From contig CAILYC010000025.1 in assembly GCA_903838355.1 (NCBI GenBank), forward strand, positions 1-39,781: a stretch of DNA of 39,781 nt, read 5' to 3'. Position numbers and translations under genes: made by a program. Shown here one piece after another: positions 16,256-29,360 of the stretch; positions within the stretch are counted from its first letter, which is position 1, and each line of letters starts with the position of its first letter. The notes beneath the pieces were generated by a model. It worked only from the letters and a program-made list of their open reading frames with translations, was not told where the DNA came from and ran no database searches. The stretch comes from an uncultured Burkholderiales bacterium (lineage in GTDB: Bacteria > Pseudomonadota > Gammaproteobacteria > Burkholderiales > Burkholderiaceae_C).

Positions 16256-17434
16256 ATGCAGGACATGAACGTCTTACACCATCAATCCTTGCAATCCTAT
16301 AACACCTTTGGCATTTTGGCTAGAGCCCAAAAAATGGTGCGCATCAAAAGCCCAAACGATGTTTTGGACGTCTTAAAGGACCCGGAGCTCGCTGCAGCCC
16401 CCAAGTTTGTCCTCGGTGGTGGCTCCAACCTCGTCTTGACGGGCGATGTGAGCGCATTGGTCTTGAAGGTGGAGATCATGGGCCGCTCTCTGGTGTCGCA
16501 AGACGAGCGCTCTTACATCATCGAGGCCCAGGCGGGGGAGGATTGGCACGATTTCGTGACCTGGACCTTGGCGCAGGGCTGGCCGGGTCTGGAGAACTTG
16601 GCCTTGATCCCCGGGTGTGTTGGCGCTTGTGCAGTGCAAAACATTGGCGCCTATGGCGTTGAACTACAAGACCGCTTCCATGAACTCGACGCCATCGATT
16701 TGCAAACTGGACAGTCCTTCACCTTGAATGCCGAGCAGTGTGCTTTTGGCTACCGTGATTCTATTTTTAAGCACGGGTCCGAAACGCCATTGAATGGCCT
16801 TCACACCCTGGGCCCTCATCCCGCTCAGCAAGCTGCTAGCTTGGTCCGCGCACAGTGGCCCACCATTGCAGGGGCAGACCGTGGGACCACCCCCAACCTC
16901 ACCCCCACCCCCATGGGGTTGGCCCATCGCACCTTGATTACTCGGGTGCGTTTTAGGCTGCCCAAGAAGTGGCGTGCTGAGGTGGGCTACCAAGACTTGA
17001 AAAAGAAAGTCCTTCAAAGCGCCAATGCTCACCCGAGCGCCCAGCAAATTTACGACTGGGTGTGTGCCATTCGGCGAGAAAAACTGCCCGACCCCAAGGA
17101 ACTTGGCAACGCGGGGAGCTTTTTTAAAAACCCCACCGTGAGCGCCGATCAGTGCAAAGACATCATCGCCCGCGAACCCGGCGTGGTGCATTACCCACTC
17201 CTAGACGGCCGCTACAAACTCGCTGCCGCTTGGCTCATCGATGCCTGTGGTTGGCGGGGCAAAACCATGGGCTTGGCCGGGGTCTTTGACAAGCAAGCTT
17301 TGGTTTTGGTCAATCTCGGCACGCCCGAACTTCCCTGCACAGGTGGTGAAGTGATGACCTTGGCCAAGGCCATCCAGACCAGCGTTTACGAGCGTTTTGG
17401 CATTCGTTTGGAGCCCGAACCGGTGGTGCTGTGA
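16256..17434 (+). CDS. murB: UDP-N-acetylenolpyruvoylglucosamine reductase MurB
   Basis: FAD/NADPH enzyme that reduces UDP-GlcNAc-enolpyruvate to UDP-MurNAc in peptidoglycan synthesis. FAD-binding motifs are [12 protein letters not shown] and [22 protein letters not shown]. The catalytic Arg lies in FGYRDSIFK, the catalytic Ser in [10 protein letters not shown], and the C-terminal [18 protein letters not shown] region has the expected form; it is a type I MurB. The protein is 392 residues against about 340 for E. coli. Most of the excess is an insertion of about 45 residues, rich in Pro, Thr, Ala and Gly, between FGYRDSIFK and [10 protein letters not shown] chose the ATG at 16256; a second at 16265 is possible. 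Confidence 0.95.
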   Translation: MQDMNVLHHQSLQSYNTFGILARAQKMVRIKSPNDVLDVLKDPELAAAPKFVLGGGSNLVLTGDVSALVLKVEIMGRSLVSQDERSYIIEAQAGEDWHDFVTWTLAQGWPGLENLALIPGCVGACAVQNIGAYGVELQDRFHELDAIDLQTGQSFTLNAEQCAFGYRDSIFKHGSETPLNGLHTLGPHPAQQAASLVRAQWPTIAGADRGTTPNLTPTPMGLAHRTLITRVRFRLPKKWRAEVGYQDLKKKVLQSANAHPSAQQIYDWVCAIRREKLPDPKELGNAGSFFKNPTVSADQCKDIIAREPGVVHYPLLDGRYKLAAAWLIDACGWRGKTMGLAGVFDKQALVLVNLGTPELPCTGGEVMTLAKAIQTSVYERFGIRLEPEPVVL

Positions 17435-17492
17435 AGGTTGATGCGCTGAGCATAGGGGTGTGCAGAAGATGAATCCAATGCGCCGATATGAC

Positions 17493-17508
17493 CAAAACAA
17501 TTGTTTTG
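17493..17508. terminator. AT-rich perfect palindrome after murB
   Basis: CAAAACAATTGTTTTG is a perfect 16-bp palindrome, followed after a few bases by CAAATTTTTA. It lies 59 bases after the murB stop and before the heptamer repeat. It could be a weak terminator or a protein-binding site; the sequence alone does not decide. Confidence 0.35.
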
Positions 17509-17530
17509 TTCAAATTTTTACGATGGTGGT

Positions 17531-17607
17531 GTTTGAGGTTTGAGGTTTAAGGTTTAAGGTTTAAGGTTTAAGGTTTAAGGTTTAAGGTTTAAGGTTTAAG
17601 GTTTAAG
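17531..17607. repeat. Heptamer tandem repeat, 11 copies
   Basis: Two copies of GTTTGAG followed by nine perfect copies of GTTTAAG, 77 bases in total with no interruption. It lies in the 380-base gap between murB and the Bug receptor gene, about 210 bases before the latter's start. The rest of that gap (17608-17816) shows no gene. The unbroken array is consistent with replication slippage. Confidence 0.95.
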
Positions 17608-17816
17608 TGGGCAACTCTTGGCCTCGTGCCTTGTGTTGCATTCAAGGCCCCAAGCGGTTGAATGGCGCTTTTGGCCAGCACGCGTCCCAAGCTTACCCAC
17701 AGGCCGTGCCATGGGGGCTCAAGACGTGTCTCCAAAACGAATGACTCAGGGTGACAAAAGTCATCGAAAGGCCAAGCTCGGTGTAATATAGGGTTTTATC
17801 ATTGAGGATCCTCGCC

Positions 17817-18806
17817 ATGAGACCCACTCGATTGTCCGCTGCATTGACTTTTGTCACCTTGAGCCTTGCGCTCTCGATAGGGGCCCCCTTGGCCGCTTGG
17901 GCTCAGTCTTATCCGAACAAGCCCATTCGTTTGCAAGTGCCCTTTGCCCCTGGTGGCACGACCGACATCGTGGCACGCGTCATTGCCGAGCCCTTGGGCC
18001 GTGTCTTGGGGCAATCGGTCATTGTGGACAACAAACCCGGTGGCGGCGGGGTGGTGGGTGCCAATGAAACCGCCAAAGCCATCCCCGACGGCTACAACCT
18101 CGGCGTGGCCACGGTCTCGACCACGGCGGCCAACCCAGCCATCAACCCCAAAATCCCCTACAACCCCTTGAGTGATTTCACCCCCATCATCAATGTGGCG
18201 GCCACGCCCAATGTGATCGCCGTCAACCCTAAATTTCCCGCCACCGATTACGCTGGTTTCATTGCCGAGCTCAAGAAAAATCCTGGCAAGTATTCTTACG
18301 CCTCATCCGGTACTGGCGGCATCGGTCACTTGCAAACCGAGCTCTTCAAAAGCCTCTCGGGCACGGATCTCACCCACATCCCCTACAAAGGGGCAGGACC
18401 GGCTTTGAACGACACCGTGGCGGGCCAAGTGCCGATGATTTTTGACAATTTGCCCTCGGCCTTGCCCTTCATCAAAGAAAACCGCTTGGTCGCCATGGTG
18501 GTGGCGGCACCCGAGCGTTTAAAAGTTCTCCCCAACATCCCGACTTTTAAAGAAGTGGGGCTCGAAGCGGTCAACCGCATGGCCTATTACGGCATCTATG
18601 GCCCCAAAGGATTGCCCAAAGAGGTGGTCGACAAAATTTACCTGGGTGTTAAAAAAGTGCTGGAAGACCCCGCGGTCAAACGCCGCATCGAGGACACAGG
18701 CTCCTTGGTCGTGGGCAACACGCCGGAGCAATTCGCGGCTCAAATCAAGGCCGAGTTTGAGGTCTATAAAAAAGTGGTCGACACACAAAAGTTAAGCCTT
18801 GATTGA
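17817..18806 (+). CDS. Tripartite tricarboxylate transporter (Bug family) substrate-binding protein
   Basis: Predicted periplasmic solute receptor of the Bug/TctC family, very common in Burkholderiales, 329 residues. The N-terminus is a signal peptide with a hydrophobic core and likely cleavage after AAWA, giving mature QSYPNKPIR. Ligand-pocket motifs are visible: [47 protein letters not shown] and [24 protein letters not shown]. The ATG at 17817 is preceded by GAGG nine bases upstream. No membrane components (TctA/TctB) are nearby, so it is an orphan receptor. The ligand is unknown; related proteins bind carboxylates, amino acids or aromatic acids. Confidence 0.94.
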   Translation: MRPTRLSAALTFVTLSLALSIGAPLAAWAQSYPNKPIRLQVPFAPGGTTDIVARVIAEPLGRVLGQSVIVDNKPGGGGVVGANETAKAIPDGYNLGVATVSTTAANPAINPKIPYNPLSDFTPIINVAATPNVIAVNPKFPATDYAGFIAELKKNPGKYSYASSGTGGIGHLQTELFKSLSGTDLTHIPYKGAGPALNDTVAGQVPMIFDNLPSALPFIKENRLVAMVVAAPERLKVLPNIPTFKEVGLEAVNRMAYYGIYGPKGLPKEVVDKIYLGVKKVLEDPAVKRRIEDTGSLVVGNTPEQFAAQIKAEFEVYKKVVDTQKLSLD

Positions 18807-18866
18807 AGTCTTGAGGGCCAGGGCTCCCAGGCCAGACAGCAGCAGGGGACCCAAGCCGTGGGCGTG

Positions 18867-19769
18867 ATGCCTGACCCCTTATTGGAGGAGTTCTTGAGCG
18901 CCTTGTGGCTCCAAGACGGCTTGTCCGACCTCACCTTGAGCGCCTATCGCCAAGACTTGAAGGGTTTGTGTGGGTGGCTTTCAAGTCAGTCCCCAAGTCT
19001 GAGTCTATTGACGGCCGATGAATCCGTGTTGAACGGCTACTTCGCGGCCCAACACGCCCAAACGAGAGCCACCACTGCCAATCGCCGTCTGAGCGTGTTG
19101 CGCCGCTTTTTCCGCTGGGCCCAGCGCGAGGGCAAAATCGCGCAAGACCCCACCGTGCGCTTGCTCTCGCCCAAGCAACCCGTGCGCGTTCCCAAGGTGC
19201 TCAGCGAAGCCCAGGTGGAGGCCTTGCTGGCTGCCCCTGATTTGCAAACCCCACTGGGGGTGAGAGACCGCACCATGCTAGAGCTCCTCTACGCTTGTGG
19301 CCTGAGGGTGAGCGAGTTGGTGGGTCTGAAGATTTTTCAAGTCGCACTCAAAGAGGGGGTCTTGAACGTCACGGGCAAAGGCCAAAAAGAAAGGCTGGTG
19401 CCCTTTGGTGAGGTTGCTGGCGACTGGCTGCAGCGCTATATGGAAGGTGCACGCTGCGAGATCTTGAAGGGGCAAGCCCAAGAAGCCTTGTTCGTCACGC
19501 AAAGGGGCTCTCGAGTGGGGCAATCCATGTCGCGGGTGATGTTTTGGTCTCTCATCAAACGCTACGCTTTCATGGCTGATATCAAGTCGCCCATCTCGCC
19601 GCACACGTTGAGGCATGCCTTTGCCACGCATTTGCTCAACCACGGCGCGGATTTGAGGTCGGTGCAAATGCTCTTGGGGCACGCCGACATCTCCACCACC
19701 ACCATTTACACCCACGTGGCCAAGGAGAGGCTGCAGGCATTGCACGCGGCGCATCACCCGCGCGGATGA
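18867..19769 (+). CDS. xerD: Site-specific tyrosine recombinase XerD
   Basis: Tyrosine recombinase that, with XerC and FtsK, resolves chromosome dimers at dif. The 300-residue protein has an N-terminal SAM-like DNA-binding domain (FLSALWLQDGLSDLTLSAYRQD) and a C-terminal catalytic domain. The active-site set is complete: Arg in YACGLRVSELVGL (near residue 147), Lys in TGKGQKERLVP, His-x-x-Arg in SPHTLRHAFATHLL, His in LLGHADISTT and the nucleophile Tyr in IYTHV (near residue 281). I chose ATG 18867; a GTG nine bases earlier is possible. The neighbours are core genes, so this is the housekeeping recombinase, not a phage or integron integrase. Confidence 0.95.
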   Translation: MPDPLLEEFLSALWLQDGLSDLTLSAYRQDLKGLCGWLSSQSPSLSLLTADESVLNGYFAAQHAQTRATTANRRLSVLRRFFRWAQREGKIAQDPTVRLLSPKQPVRVPKVLSEAQVEALLAAPDLQTPLGVRDRTMLELLYACGLRVSELVGLKIFQVALKEGVLNVTGKGQKERLVPFGEVAGDWLQRYMEGARCEILKGQAQEALFVTQRGSRVGQSMSRVMFWSLIKRYAFMADIKSPISPHTLRHAFATHLLNHGADLRSVQMLLGHADISTTTIYTHVAKERLQALHAAHHPRG

Positions 19770-19814
19770 TCCGCTTGTGCAAAGAGTGGCCCCCTCAGCC
19801 CAGGCGCCCAGAGC

Positions 19815-20639
19815 TCAGGCCCCCAAACGTTTGAGTTCGAGCTCGGTAAAGCCTGCCTGGCGGCGCGCCAAGAGGTTGAAGGGGGGTCTTAATTTGGGGG
19901 CGAGGTAGGTGGTGGCGAGGTGCTCGCTGTGGGCCAAAGGATCGAGTCGCGCTCGCTCACACAGCCATTTATACCAGCGATTGCCCACTTGAACGTGGGT
20001 CACCTCGTCGCGCAAGATGATGTCCAAAATGTCCGATGCTTTCAACGCGTGGGGCGTGTTGACGGTTTGAAGTTTGGCTTGGATTTGGGGCGTGGCGTCG
20101 AGTCCTCGGGCCTCCAAAATCCGCGGCACCAAGGCCATTCGAGCCAGCGCGTCGTGGCGGGTTTTGTGGCACATCTCCCAAAGGCCGTCGTGGGCATCAA
20201 ATTCCCCGTAGGCGTGCCCCATCTCTTGGAGCAAACTTTGCAGCATGGCAAAGTGAGTGGACTCCTCATAGGCCACGCCTAGCCAGTCGAGGTAGTAGTC
20301 TTGGGGCATGCCAGCAAATCGCCAAGCCGCATCCAGAGCCAAATTGATGGCATTGAATTCAATGTGGCATACCGAGTGCACCAAAGCGGCCAAGCCCTCG
20401 GGGCTGGAGGGCTTTCTGGAGGGGACGAGTTTGGGGGGCTTGAGCGCGGGACGTTCGGGCCTACCGACGGGGCAGTCAGGATTGAGCACCCGCTCGGGGT
20501 CGATGAGCCCCTGTGTGGCTTGGGAGCAAAGCGTCGCCAAGGCCTGTACCTTGGCGTTGGGCTCGCTCAAAGCGAAGATCTCTTGGCACCGGGTTCTGAT
20601 GTCATGCATCCACTCATTGTAAGATGTGGGCTCGCTCAA
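19815..20639 (-). CDS. DUF455 ferritin-like domain protein
   Basis: A 274-residue protein of the DUF455 family with a predicted ferritin-like four-helix bundle. Candidate metal-ligand pairs sit on separate helices: HIEFNAINLALDAAW, YEESTHFAMLQ and RDEVTHVQVGNRWY. The segment before the bundle (RPERPALKPPKLVPSRK) is the usual proline-rich lead-in for this family, and the tail PKLRPPFNLLARRQAGFT is conserved. The function is not established; a di-iron oxidase or oxygenase is possible from the ligand pattern. It is divergent from the gamma-carbonic anhydrase gene and convergent with xerD, an arrangement common in Burkholderiales. Confidence 0.88.
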   Translation of the reverse strand: MSEPTSYNEWMHDIRTRCQEIFALSEPNAKVQALATLCSQATQGLIDPERVLNPDCPVGRPERPALKPPKLVPSRKPSSPEGLAALVHSVCHIEFNAINLALDAAWRFAGMPQDYYLDWLGVAYEESTHFAMLQSLLQEMGHAYGEFDAHDGLWEMCHKTRHDALARMALVPRILEARGLDATPQIQAKLQTVNTPHALKASDILDIILRDEVTHVQVGNRWYKWLCERARLDPLAHSEHLATTYLAPKLRPPFNLLARRQAGFTELELKRLGA

Positions 20640-20707
20640 GGGTGAAAGCGCCTGAGTCTATCGGCCCTTCAATCCCAACCCATTCATTTCATTTCAAGGT
20701 TTTTGCC

Positions 20708-21283
20708 ATGACGCTTTACCGATTAGGAAAAGACGCGCCCTATATTGCCCCAGGGGCTTGGGTTGCACCCGGCGCACAACTCGTGGGCAAAGTGCATTTG
20801 GGCAAGGACGCGAGCGTCTGGTTTGGGGTTGTCGCCCGCGGCGACAACGAGACGCTCACGATCGGGGAGGGCTCCAATGTGCAAGATGGCAGTGTTCTTC
20901 ACTCCGATATGGGCTTTCCCTTGGTGATCGGCGCCAGGGTCACGGTCGGTCACCGATGCATGCTGCACGGCTGCACCATCGAGGACGGCAGTTTGATTGG
21001 CATGGGCTCGACACTGTTGAATGGCGCGCGCATTGGCAAGAACTGTTTGGTGGGTGCGGGCTCGCTCGTGACCGAAGGCAAGGTGTTCCCAGACGGCTCC
21101 ATGATCATGGGCTCGCCCGCCAAGGTGGTGAGGTCTCTCACACCTGAGCAAATCACTGGCTTTCAAAAAGCCGCTCAAGGCTATATCGACAACGCCCAGC
21201 GCTTTTCTCAAACCTTGGTGCCTTTGCCGATGGGAAGCCCCGAGGGTCAACGCGCCTCCGCCGAGGATGCCCGGCATGAGTGA
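20708..21283 (+). CDS. Gamma-carbonic anhydrase family protein
   Basis: Left-handed beta-helix protein of the gamma-carbonic anhydrase family (YrdA/PaaY/CaiE-like), 191 residues. Three His residues positioned as zinc ligands are seen in GSVLHSDMG and VTVGHRCMLHGCTIEDG. Hexapeptide repeats run through IGMGSTLLNGARIGKNCLVGAGSLV, ending with MIMGSPAKVVRSLTPEQI. The ATG at 20708 follows AAGG at a usable distance. Whether it hydrates CO2 or has another role is unknown; many members show no activity in vitro. The last eight bases overlap hslO, indicating one transcript. Confidence 0.93.
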   Translation: MTLYRLGKDAPYIAPGAWVAPGAQLVGKVHLGKDASVWFGVVARGDNETLTIGEGSNVQDGSVLHSDMGFPLVIGARVTVGHRCMLHGCTIEDGSLIGMGSTLLNGARIGKNCLVGAGSLVTEGKVFPDGSMIMGSPAKVVRSLTPEQITGFQKAAQGYIDNAQRFSQTLVPLPMGSPEGQRASAEDARHE

Positions 21284-22298
21284 GGTGCACAAATTCCTCT
21301 TCGAGGGGCTGCCCGTTAGGGGTCTTTTGGTCAAACTCACCGATTGCTGGCAAGAGGTGCTCAAGCGCCGCGCGGCCAACAGTGAGACTGGCGCCTATCC
21401 GCCAGAGGTTCGAGCGCTCTTGGGGGAGATGACGGCAGCGGCCACGCTCATGCAGACCAACATCAAATTCAATGGCGCTTTGGTGCTGCAAATCTTTGGC
21501 GATGGCCCTTTGAAACTGGCCGTGGTAGAGGTTCAAGCCGACCTGAGCCTCAGGGCCACCGCCAAGGTGGTGGGCGAGCCTGTCCGTCCCAGCTCAGCGG
21601 GCTTGGTTCAGAATTGTCAGTTAAGCGACTGGGTCAATGTGAAGAACCAGGGCAAATGCGCCATCACACTTGACCCCAAGGACCCTTTCCCTGGCCAGCA
21701 ACCTTACCAAGGGGTGGTGCCGTTTTTTGACGACTTGGGTCAACCCATTGAACGTTTTCAAGAGGTGCTTGAACACTACATGCTGCAAAGCGAGCAGCTC
21801 GACACCACCTTGGTTTTGGCCAGCAACGATCAAGTGGCTGCGGGTCTTTTGATCCAGCGCTTGCCCTCCCTTGGGGCGGGCAATTTAGGGGGTGGCAAGG
21901 TCATGCAAGACGAAGATCAGATTGGCTTGAACGAAGACTTCAAGCGCATCTCCATGCTGGCCAAAACCTTGACCCCCGAGGAGCTTTTGGGCTTGTCGCC
22001 CGATGAGGTTTTGCACCGACTGTTTTGGGAGGAGCACTGCTTAAAGCTCGAGCCCAATGCCCACACCCCCGCTTTGTCGCCGCGATTTGCCTGCTCATGC
22101 TCCAAGGAGCGGGTCTCGCGCATGCTCCAAGGCCTTGGGCAAGAGGAGGCCCAAAGTATCGTGGCCGAGCGCGGTGAAATCGAGGTTGGGTGTGAGTTTT
22201 GCGGTCGGCAGTACCGCTACGATGCGGTGGATGCAGCGGCGCTCTTTGCTGAGAGTTGGGTGCTGCCCGGTGGTGCCGAGTCCGATCAAGTGCATTGA
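21276..22298 (+). CDS. hslO: Redox-regulated holdase chaperone Hsp33
   Basis: Cytosolic chaperone that is switched on by oxidation of its zinc-bound cysteines and holds unfolding proteins. The 340-residue protein starts MSEVHKFLFEGLPVRG and has the substrate-binding core with VQNCQLSDW and YMLQSEQLDTTL. The C-terminal redox switch shows two cysteine pairs, CSCS near residue 272 and CEFCGRQYRY near 306. GAGG at 21263-21266 supports ATG 21276 rather than the in-frame ATG at 21267. It is longer than E. coli Hsp33 (292 residues), with extra sequence around LGAGNLGGGKVMQDEDQ that I associate with betaproteobacterial members. The start overlaps the carbonic anhydrase gene by eight bases. Confidence 0.96.
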   Translation: MSEVHKFLFEGLPVRGLLVKLTDCWQEVLKRRAANSETGAYPPEVRALLGEMTAAATLMQTNIKFNGALVLQIFGDGPLKLAVVEVQADLSLRATAKVVGEPVRPSSAGLVQNCQLSDWVNVKNQGKCAITLDPKDPFPGQQPYQGVVPFFDDLGQPIERFQEVLEHYMLQSEQLDTTLVLASNDQVAAGLLIQRLPSLGAGNLGGGKVMQDEDQIGLNEDFKRISMLAKTLTPEELLGLSPDEVLHRLFWEEHCLKLEPNAHTPALSPRFACSCSKERVSRMLQGLGQEEAQSIVAERGEIEVGCEFCGRQYRYDAVDAAALFAESWVLPGGAESDQVH

Positions 22299-22385
22299 GG
22301 GGCAGCATTCCCCCAGCATGATGCGGCTCGGGGCTGGCAGCACTGGGTTGGGTCACCAAGGCTTGGGGTCAAGGTCAGTGGCCTA

Positions 22386-22658
22386 TTATTTCCCAAGTTG
22401 CACGAAAATCTCGTTGTTGCGCACCATGCCAATTTCTTTGCGGGCGCGCTCTTCCACCATTTCCAAGCCAGTTTTGAGATCCAAGAGCTCTGCGTTCAAG
22501 CGCTGGTTGGTGATCATGGCCAGCCCATTGAGGTGACTTTGCTGAGAGAGTTGCTGCTGGAGTCGCCACACTTCGGGCAAACTACCGCGTCCAATCCACA
22601 ACTGTCCTTGCAAAACCACAAGAATGGTGAAAAGGGTCCAGGTCACGGCGCGTTGCAT
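22386..22658 (-). CDS. ftsB: Cell division protein FtsB
   Basis: Bitopic inner-membrane protein of the FtsQ-FtsL-FtsB divisome subcomplex. The 90-residue protein has a short cytosolic N-terminus, one membrane helix (about residues 6-22, VTWTLFTILVVLQGQLWIG) and a periplasmic coiled coil (VWRLQQQLSQQSHLNGLAMI...RLNAELLDLKTG). It ends with the typical EERARKEIGMVRNNEIFVQL, matching the family's ERAR-ELG--K--E pattern. It lies 132 bases downstream of eno on the same strand, the standard betaproteobacterial arrangement. Confidence 0.95.
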   Translation of the reverse strand: MQRAVTWTLFTILVVLQGQLWIGRGSLPEVWRLQQQLSQQSHLNGLAMITNQRLNAELLDLKTGLEMVEERARKEIGMVRNNEIFVQLGK

Positions 22659-22790
22659 GGTCGAGGGTGGGCTAGGTTTGGGCGGTGAGGGCTTGGGTGT
22701 GACTCAAATGGCGCAAAAACGTTTTAGCACTGGGCTATCCAAGGGCTCAAACAGTCCTTGAAGAGACGCAGTGCGCATCTTAAACGCGCT

Positions 22791-24113
<1,323 letters not shown>

Positions 24114-24151
24114 TCAAATGCTCAGTTCTTGAAGGCGAGCGGCGTCTTCAC

Positions 24152-25009
24152 TCAAGCCTCAAAATGGTTTTCTAGAAAAGGCCGGCTTTTGGTCACACGG
24201 TCCAAGTCAAGCAAGCTCTCCAAGAGCGCTCGCATGTGCTTGAGGGGAACGGCGTTTGGACCATCGCTCAAGGCGTTTTTGGGGTCGGGGTGGGTTTCCA
24301 TGAAGAGGCCACTCACTCCCACGGCCACGGCCGCGCGCGCCAAAACGGGCACCATCTCGCGCATGCCGCCTGAGCTTTGTCCCTGGCCGCCGGGCAATTG
24401 CACCGAGTGGGTGGCGTCAAAAACAATGGGGACTTGGCACTCGCGCATGATGGCCAAAGAGCGCATGTCGCTCACCAAGTTGTTGTAACCAAAACTCGCC
24501 CCACGCTCGCAGGCCATGAAGACATCGCGATCAAGTCCGGCACGCTCGGCTGCAAAGCGCGCTTTGTCGATCACGTTCTTCATCTCATGGGGTGAGAGAA
24601 ATTGTCCCTTTTTGATATTCACAGGCTTGCCCGAGCAGGCAACCGCATGGATGAAATCGGTCTGGCGGCATAAAAAAGCCGGTGTTTGCAGCACATCCAC
24701 CACTTGAGAGACTTGGGCAATGTCTTCCTCTCGGTGCACATCGGTCAAGATGGGCAAGTGCAGTTCGCGCTTGACCTTGGCCAAGATCTCAAGCCCCTTC
24801 ACCATCCCAGGGCCTCTGAAGCCACTCTCTGAAGTGCGGTTGGCTTTGTCGTAGCTGGACTTGAAAATAAAGGCAATCCCAAGATCTTTGCACAGCTCCT
24901 GGAGGGTGCCTGCGGTGTCCATTTGCAGTTGCTCGGACTCGACCACGCAGGGTCCCGCGATTAAAAAAAAGGGTTGGTCTAAACCGATCTCAAAGCCACA
25001 CAGTTTCAT
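24152..25009 (-). CDS. kdsA: 3-deoxy-8-phosphooctulonate (KDO-8-P) synthase
   Basis: Condenses phosphoenolpyruvate with arabinose-5-phosphate to make KDO-8-P for the lipopolysaccharide core. The 285-residue protein has [12 protein letters not shown] at the N-terminus, [52 protein letters not shown] and [17 protein letters not shown], all standard for the family. [11 protein letters not shown] and [15 protein letters not shown] follow near the end. The gene is 58 bases after pyrG and 71 before eno on the same strand, so it is probably co-transcribed with both. Presence of kdsA implies an LPS-bearing outer membrane. Confidence 0.98.
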   Translation of the reverse strand: MKLCGFEIGLDQPFFLIAGPCVVESEQLQMDTAGTLQELCKDLGIAFIFKSSYDKANRTSESGFRGPGMVKGLEILAKVKRELHLPILTDVHREEDIAQVSQVVDVLQTPAFLCRQTDFIHAVACSGKPVNIKKGQFLSPHEMKNVIDKARFAAERAGLDRDVFMACERGASFGYNNLVSDMRSLAIMRECQVPIVFDATHSVQLPGGQGQSSGGMREMVPVLARAAVAVGVSGLFMETHPDPKNALSDGPNAVPLKHMRALLESLLDLDRVTKSRPFLENHFEA

Positions 25010-25067
25010 AAGGCCTCAACATTCAGGGGCTGGTCGTTGTCAAAAACGGGCTTGGTCTGCTGCCCCA

Positions 25068-28052
<2,985 letters not shown>

Positions 28053-28080
28053 TTCTTTCCCCTTTTTTCTTTTTTTAGCC

Positions 28081-28530
28081 ATGAACATTGAACTCAAGAT
28101 CCTAGATGCGCGCATGAAGGAGCAGTTACCCCAATACGCGACACCGGGCAGCGCGGCCTTGGATTTGCGCGCTTGTCTGGATGCGCCCTTGACCTTGGGC
28201 CCCAATGAGTGGCAACTGGTCTCTACGGGCATTGCGATCCATGTGGCCGACCCGGGTTTTGCGGCGGTGATTTTGCCCCGCTCAGGTCTTGGGCATAAAC
28301 ACGGCATTGTTTTGGGGAACTTGGTCGGCTTGATTGACAGCGACTACCAAGGCCCTCTCATGGTGAGTGCTTGGAACCGCTCGAGCGTGCCCTATATTTT
28401 GAATCCCATGGAGCGTTTGGCGCAGTTGGTGATTGTGCCCGTGGTGCAGGCCACATTTGAGGTGGTGAGTGAGTTTGCTGCTACGAGCCTCAGAGGCGAG
28501 GGCGGCTATGGCTCAACGGGCAAGGCTTAG
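28081..28530 (+). CDS. dut: dUTP diphosphatase
   Basis: Trimeric dUTPase that hydrolyses dUTP to dUMP, limiting uracil in DNA and feeding thymidylate synthesis. The 149-residue protein carries the five family motifs: [13 protein letters not shown] (I), [17 protein letters not shown] (II), [18 protein letters not shown] (III), [11 protein letters not shown] (IV) and [11 protein letters not shown] (V, the C-terminal phosphate-binding arm). Co-directional with and close to coaBC, and convergent with slyD, from which it is separated by a stem-loop. Confidence 0.97.
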   Translation: MNIELKILDARMKEQLPQYATPGSAALDLRACLDAPLTLGPNEWQLVSTGIAIHVADPGFAAVILPRSGLGHKHGIVLGNLVGLIDSDYQGPLMVSAWNRSSVPYILNPMERLAQLVIVPVVQATFEVVSEFAATSLRGEGGYGSTGKA

Positions 28531-28556
28531 GCCTTTTGAGTGGCAGTCTCAAAGGC
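28531..28556. terminator. Stem-loop between convergent dut and slyD
   Basis: GCCTTTTGAG (28531-28540) pairs with CTCAAAGGC (28548-28556), nine pairs with one bulged T and a 7-base loop. It fills the 28-base gap between the two stops. It can act on both transcripts, but no clear U tract follows on either side. Confidence 0.5.
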
Positions 28557-28558
28557 GT

Positions 28559-29296
28559 TCAGTGCAAGCGCCGGTCTTTTGGGCTCGAGGATGATGGGTC
28601 TGGATTGAGCTCGCCTGGGGCTTCATTGCTGTCATCGTAGCCGTCATCGTCATCATCGTCTTCGAAGTCGAAAATCTCATCCAATTTGGCCAAGGCGGGG
28701 TTGATCTGGGCCAAATCGATCGGGGCGCTGTGCGCATGAGGATCAGATGAATTGGGGCCAAGCTCGCTGGGGCTTGGGGCTCGGCCGGGCTTGGGCGCCA
28801 ACTCGGGTGAGTAAAAAAATCCCACGCCCATGCTGGCTGCGCTCAGTTCTGCGGGTGTGGCCTCGCGCACGTGGTGAACCATCAAATGCAGCCGCAAGGC
28901 CATGCCTGCCAAGGGGTGGTTGCCGTCGAGCACCACATGGTCGGGGTAAATGTCGGTGATGGTGTACAAATGCTCTTTGGGGGCTTGGGCCATGCCGTTT
29001 GGCGGCAGTGCTGAGCCTTCCAAGCATTGACCTTCCTCGATTTCAGCTGGAAAGAGGGCGCGCGACTCCAAAAAAACCAAGCGCTCGTCGTAGTCGCCAA
29101 ATGCGTCTTCTGGCTCCAAGTGCAAGTCCAACTTGGCGCCTTTGGCCAATCCTTGAAGGGCTTGTTCGACTTTGGCGAGCAAATCGTGCCCGCCGACAAA
29201 AAATTCGACCCCTTCTTGAAGTTCGTCAAGGGCTGCGCCCAAAGTATCTTTGAGTGTCCAGGTCAATTCGACCACACAAGGTATAGTGATGTTCAT
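28559..29296 (-). CDS. slyD: FKBP-type peptidyl-prolyl isomerase, SlyD-like with acidic tail
   Basis: Peptidyl-prolyl cis/trans isomerase and chaperone of the SlyD class. The FKBP half includes ELTWTLKDTLGAALDE, EGVEFFVGGHDLLAKVEQALQG and the inserted-in-flap domain around LEPEDAFGDYDERLVFLESR. The second half, DHVVLDGNHPLAGMALRLHLMV, carries the typical GNHPLAG motif. SlyD tails are usually His/Cys-rich metal-binding segments. Here the last 80 or so residues are Pro/Ser-rich and then strongly acidic (FDFEDDDDDDGYDD), with few His and no Cys, so nickel binding as in E. coli is doubtful. I chose the ATG at 29296 (245 residues). Divergent from the RoxA-type gene. Confidence 0.92.
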   Translation of the reverse strand: MNITIPCVVELTWTLKDTLGAALDELQEGVEFFVGGHDLLAKVEQALQGLAKGAKLDLHLEPEDAFGDYDERLVFLESRALFPAEIEEGQCLEGSALPPNGMAQAPKEHLYTITDIYPDHVVLDGNHPLAGMALRLHLMVHHVREATPAELSAASMGVGFFYSPELAPKPGRAPSPSELGPNSSDPHAHSAPIDLAQINPALAKLDEIFDFEDDDDDDGYDDSNEAPGELNPDPSSSSPKDRRLH

Positions 29297-29360
29297 GGTG
29301 AGCGATTGTCGCATTTTGAGGCAGTTTTCTCACCTTTGAATTACTTTTTTATCTCTACCC

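Noticed and set aside
17531..17607. Heptamer array considered as a CRISPR
   Set aside because: Repeats are 7 bases and directly adjacent, with no spacers and no cas genes in the window.
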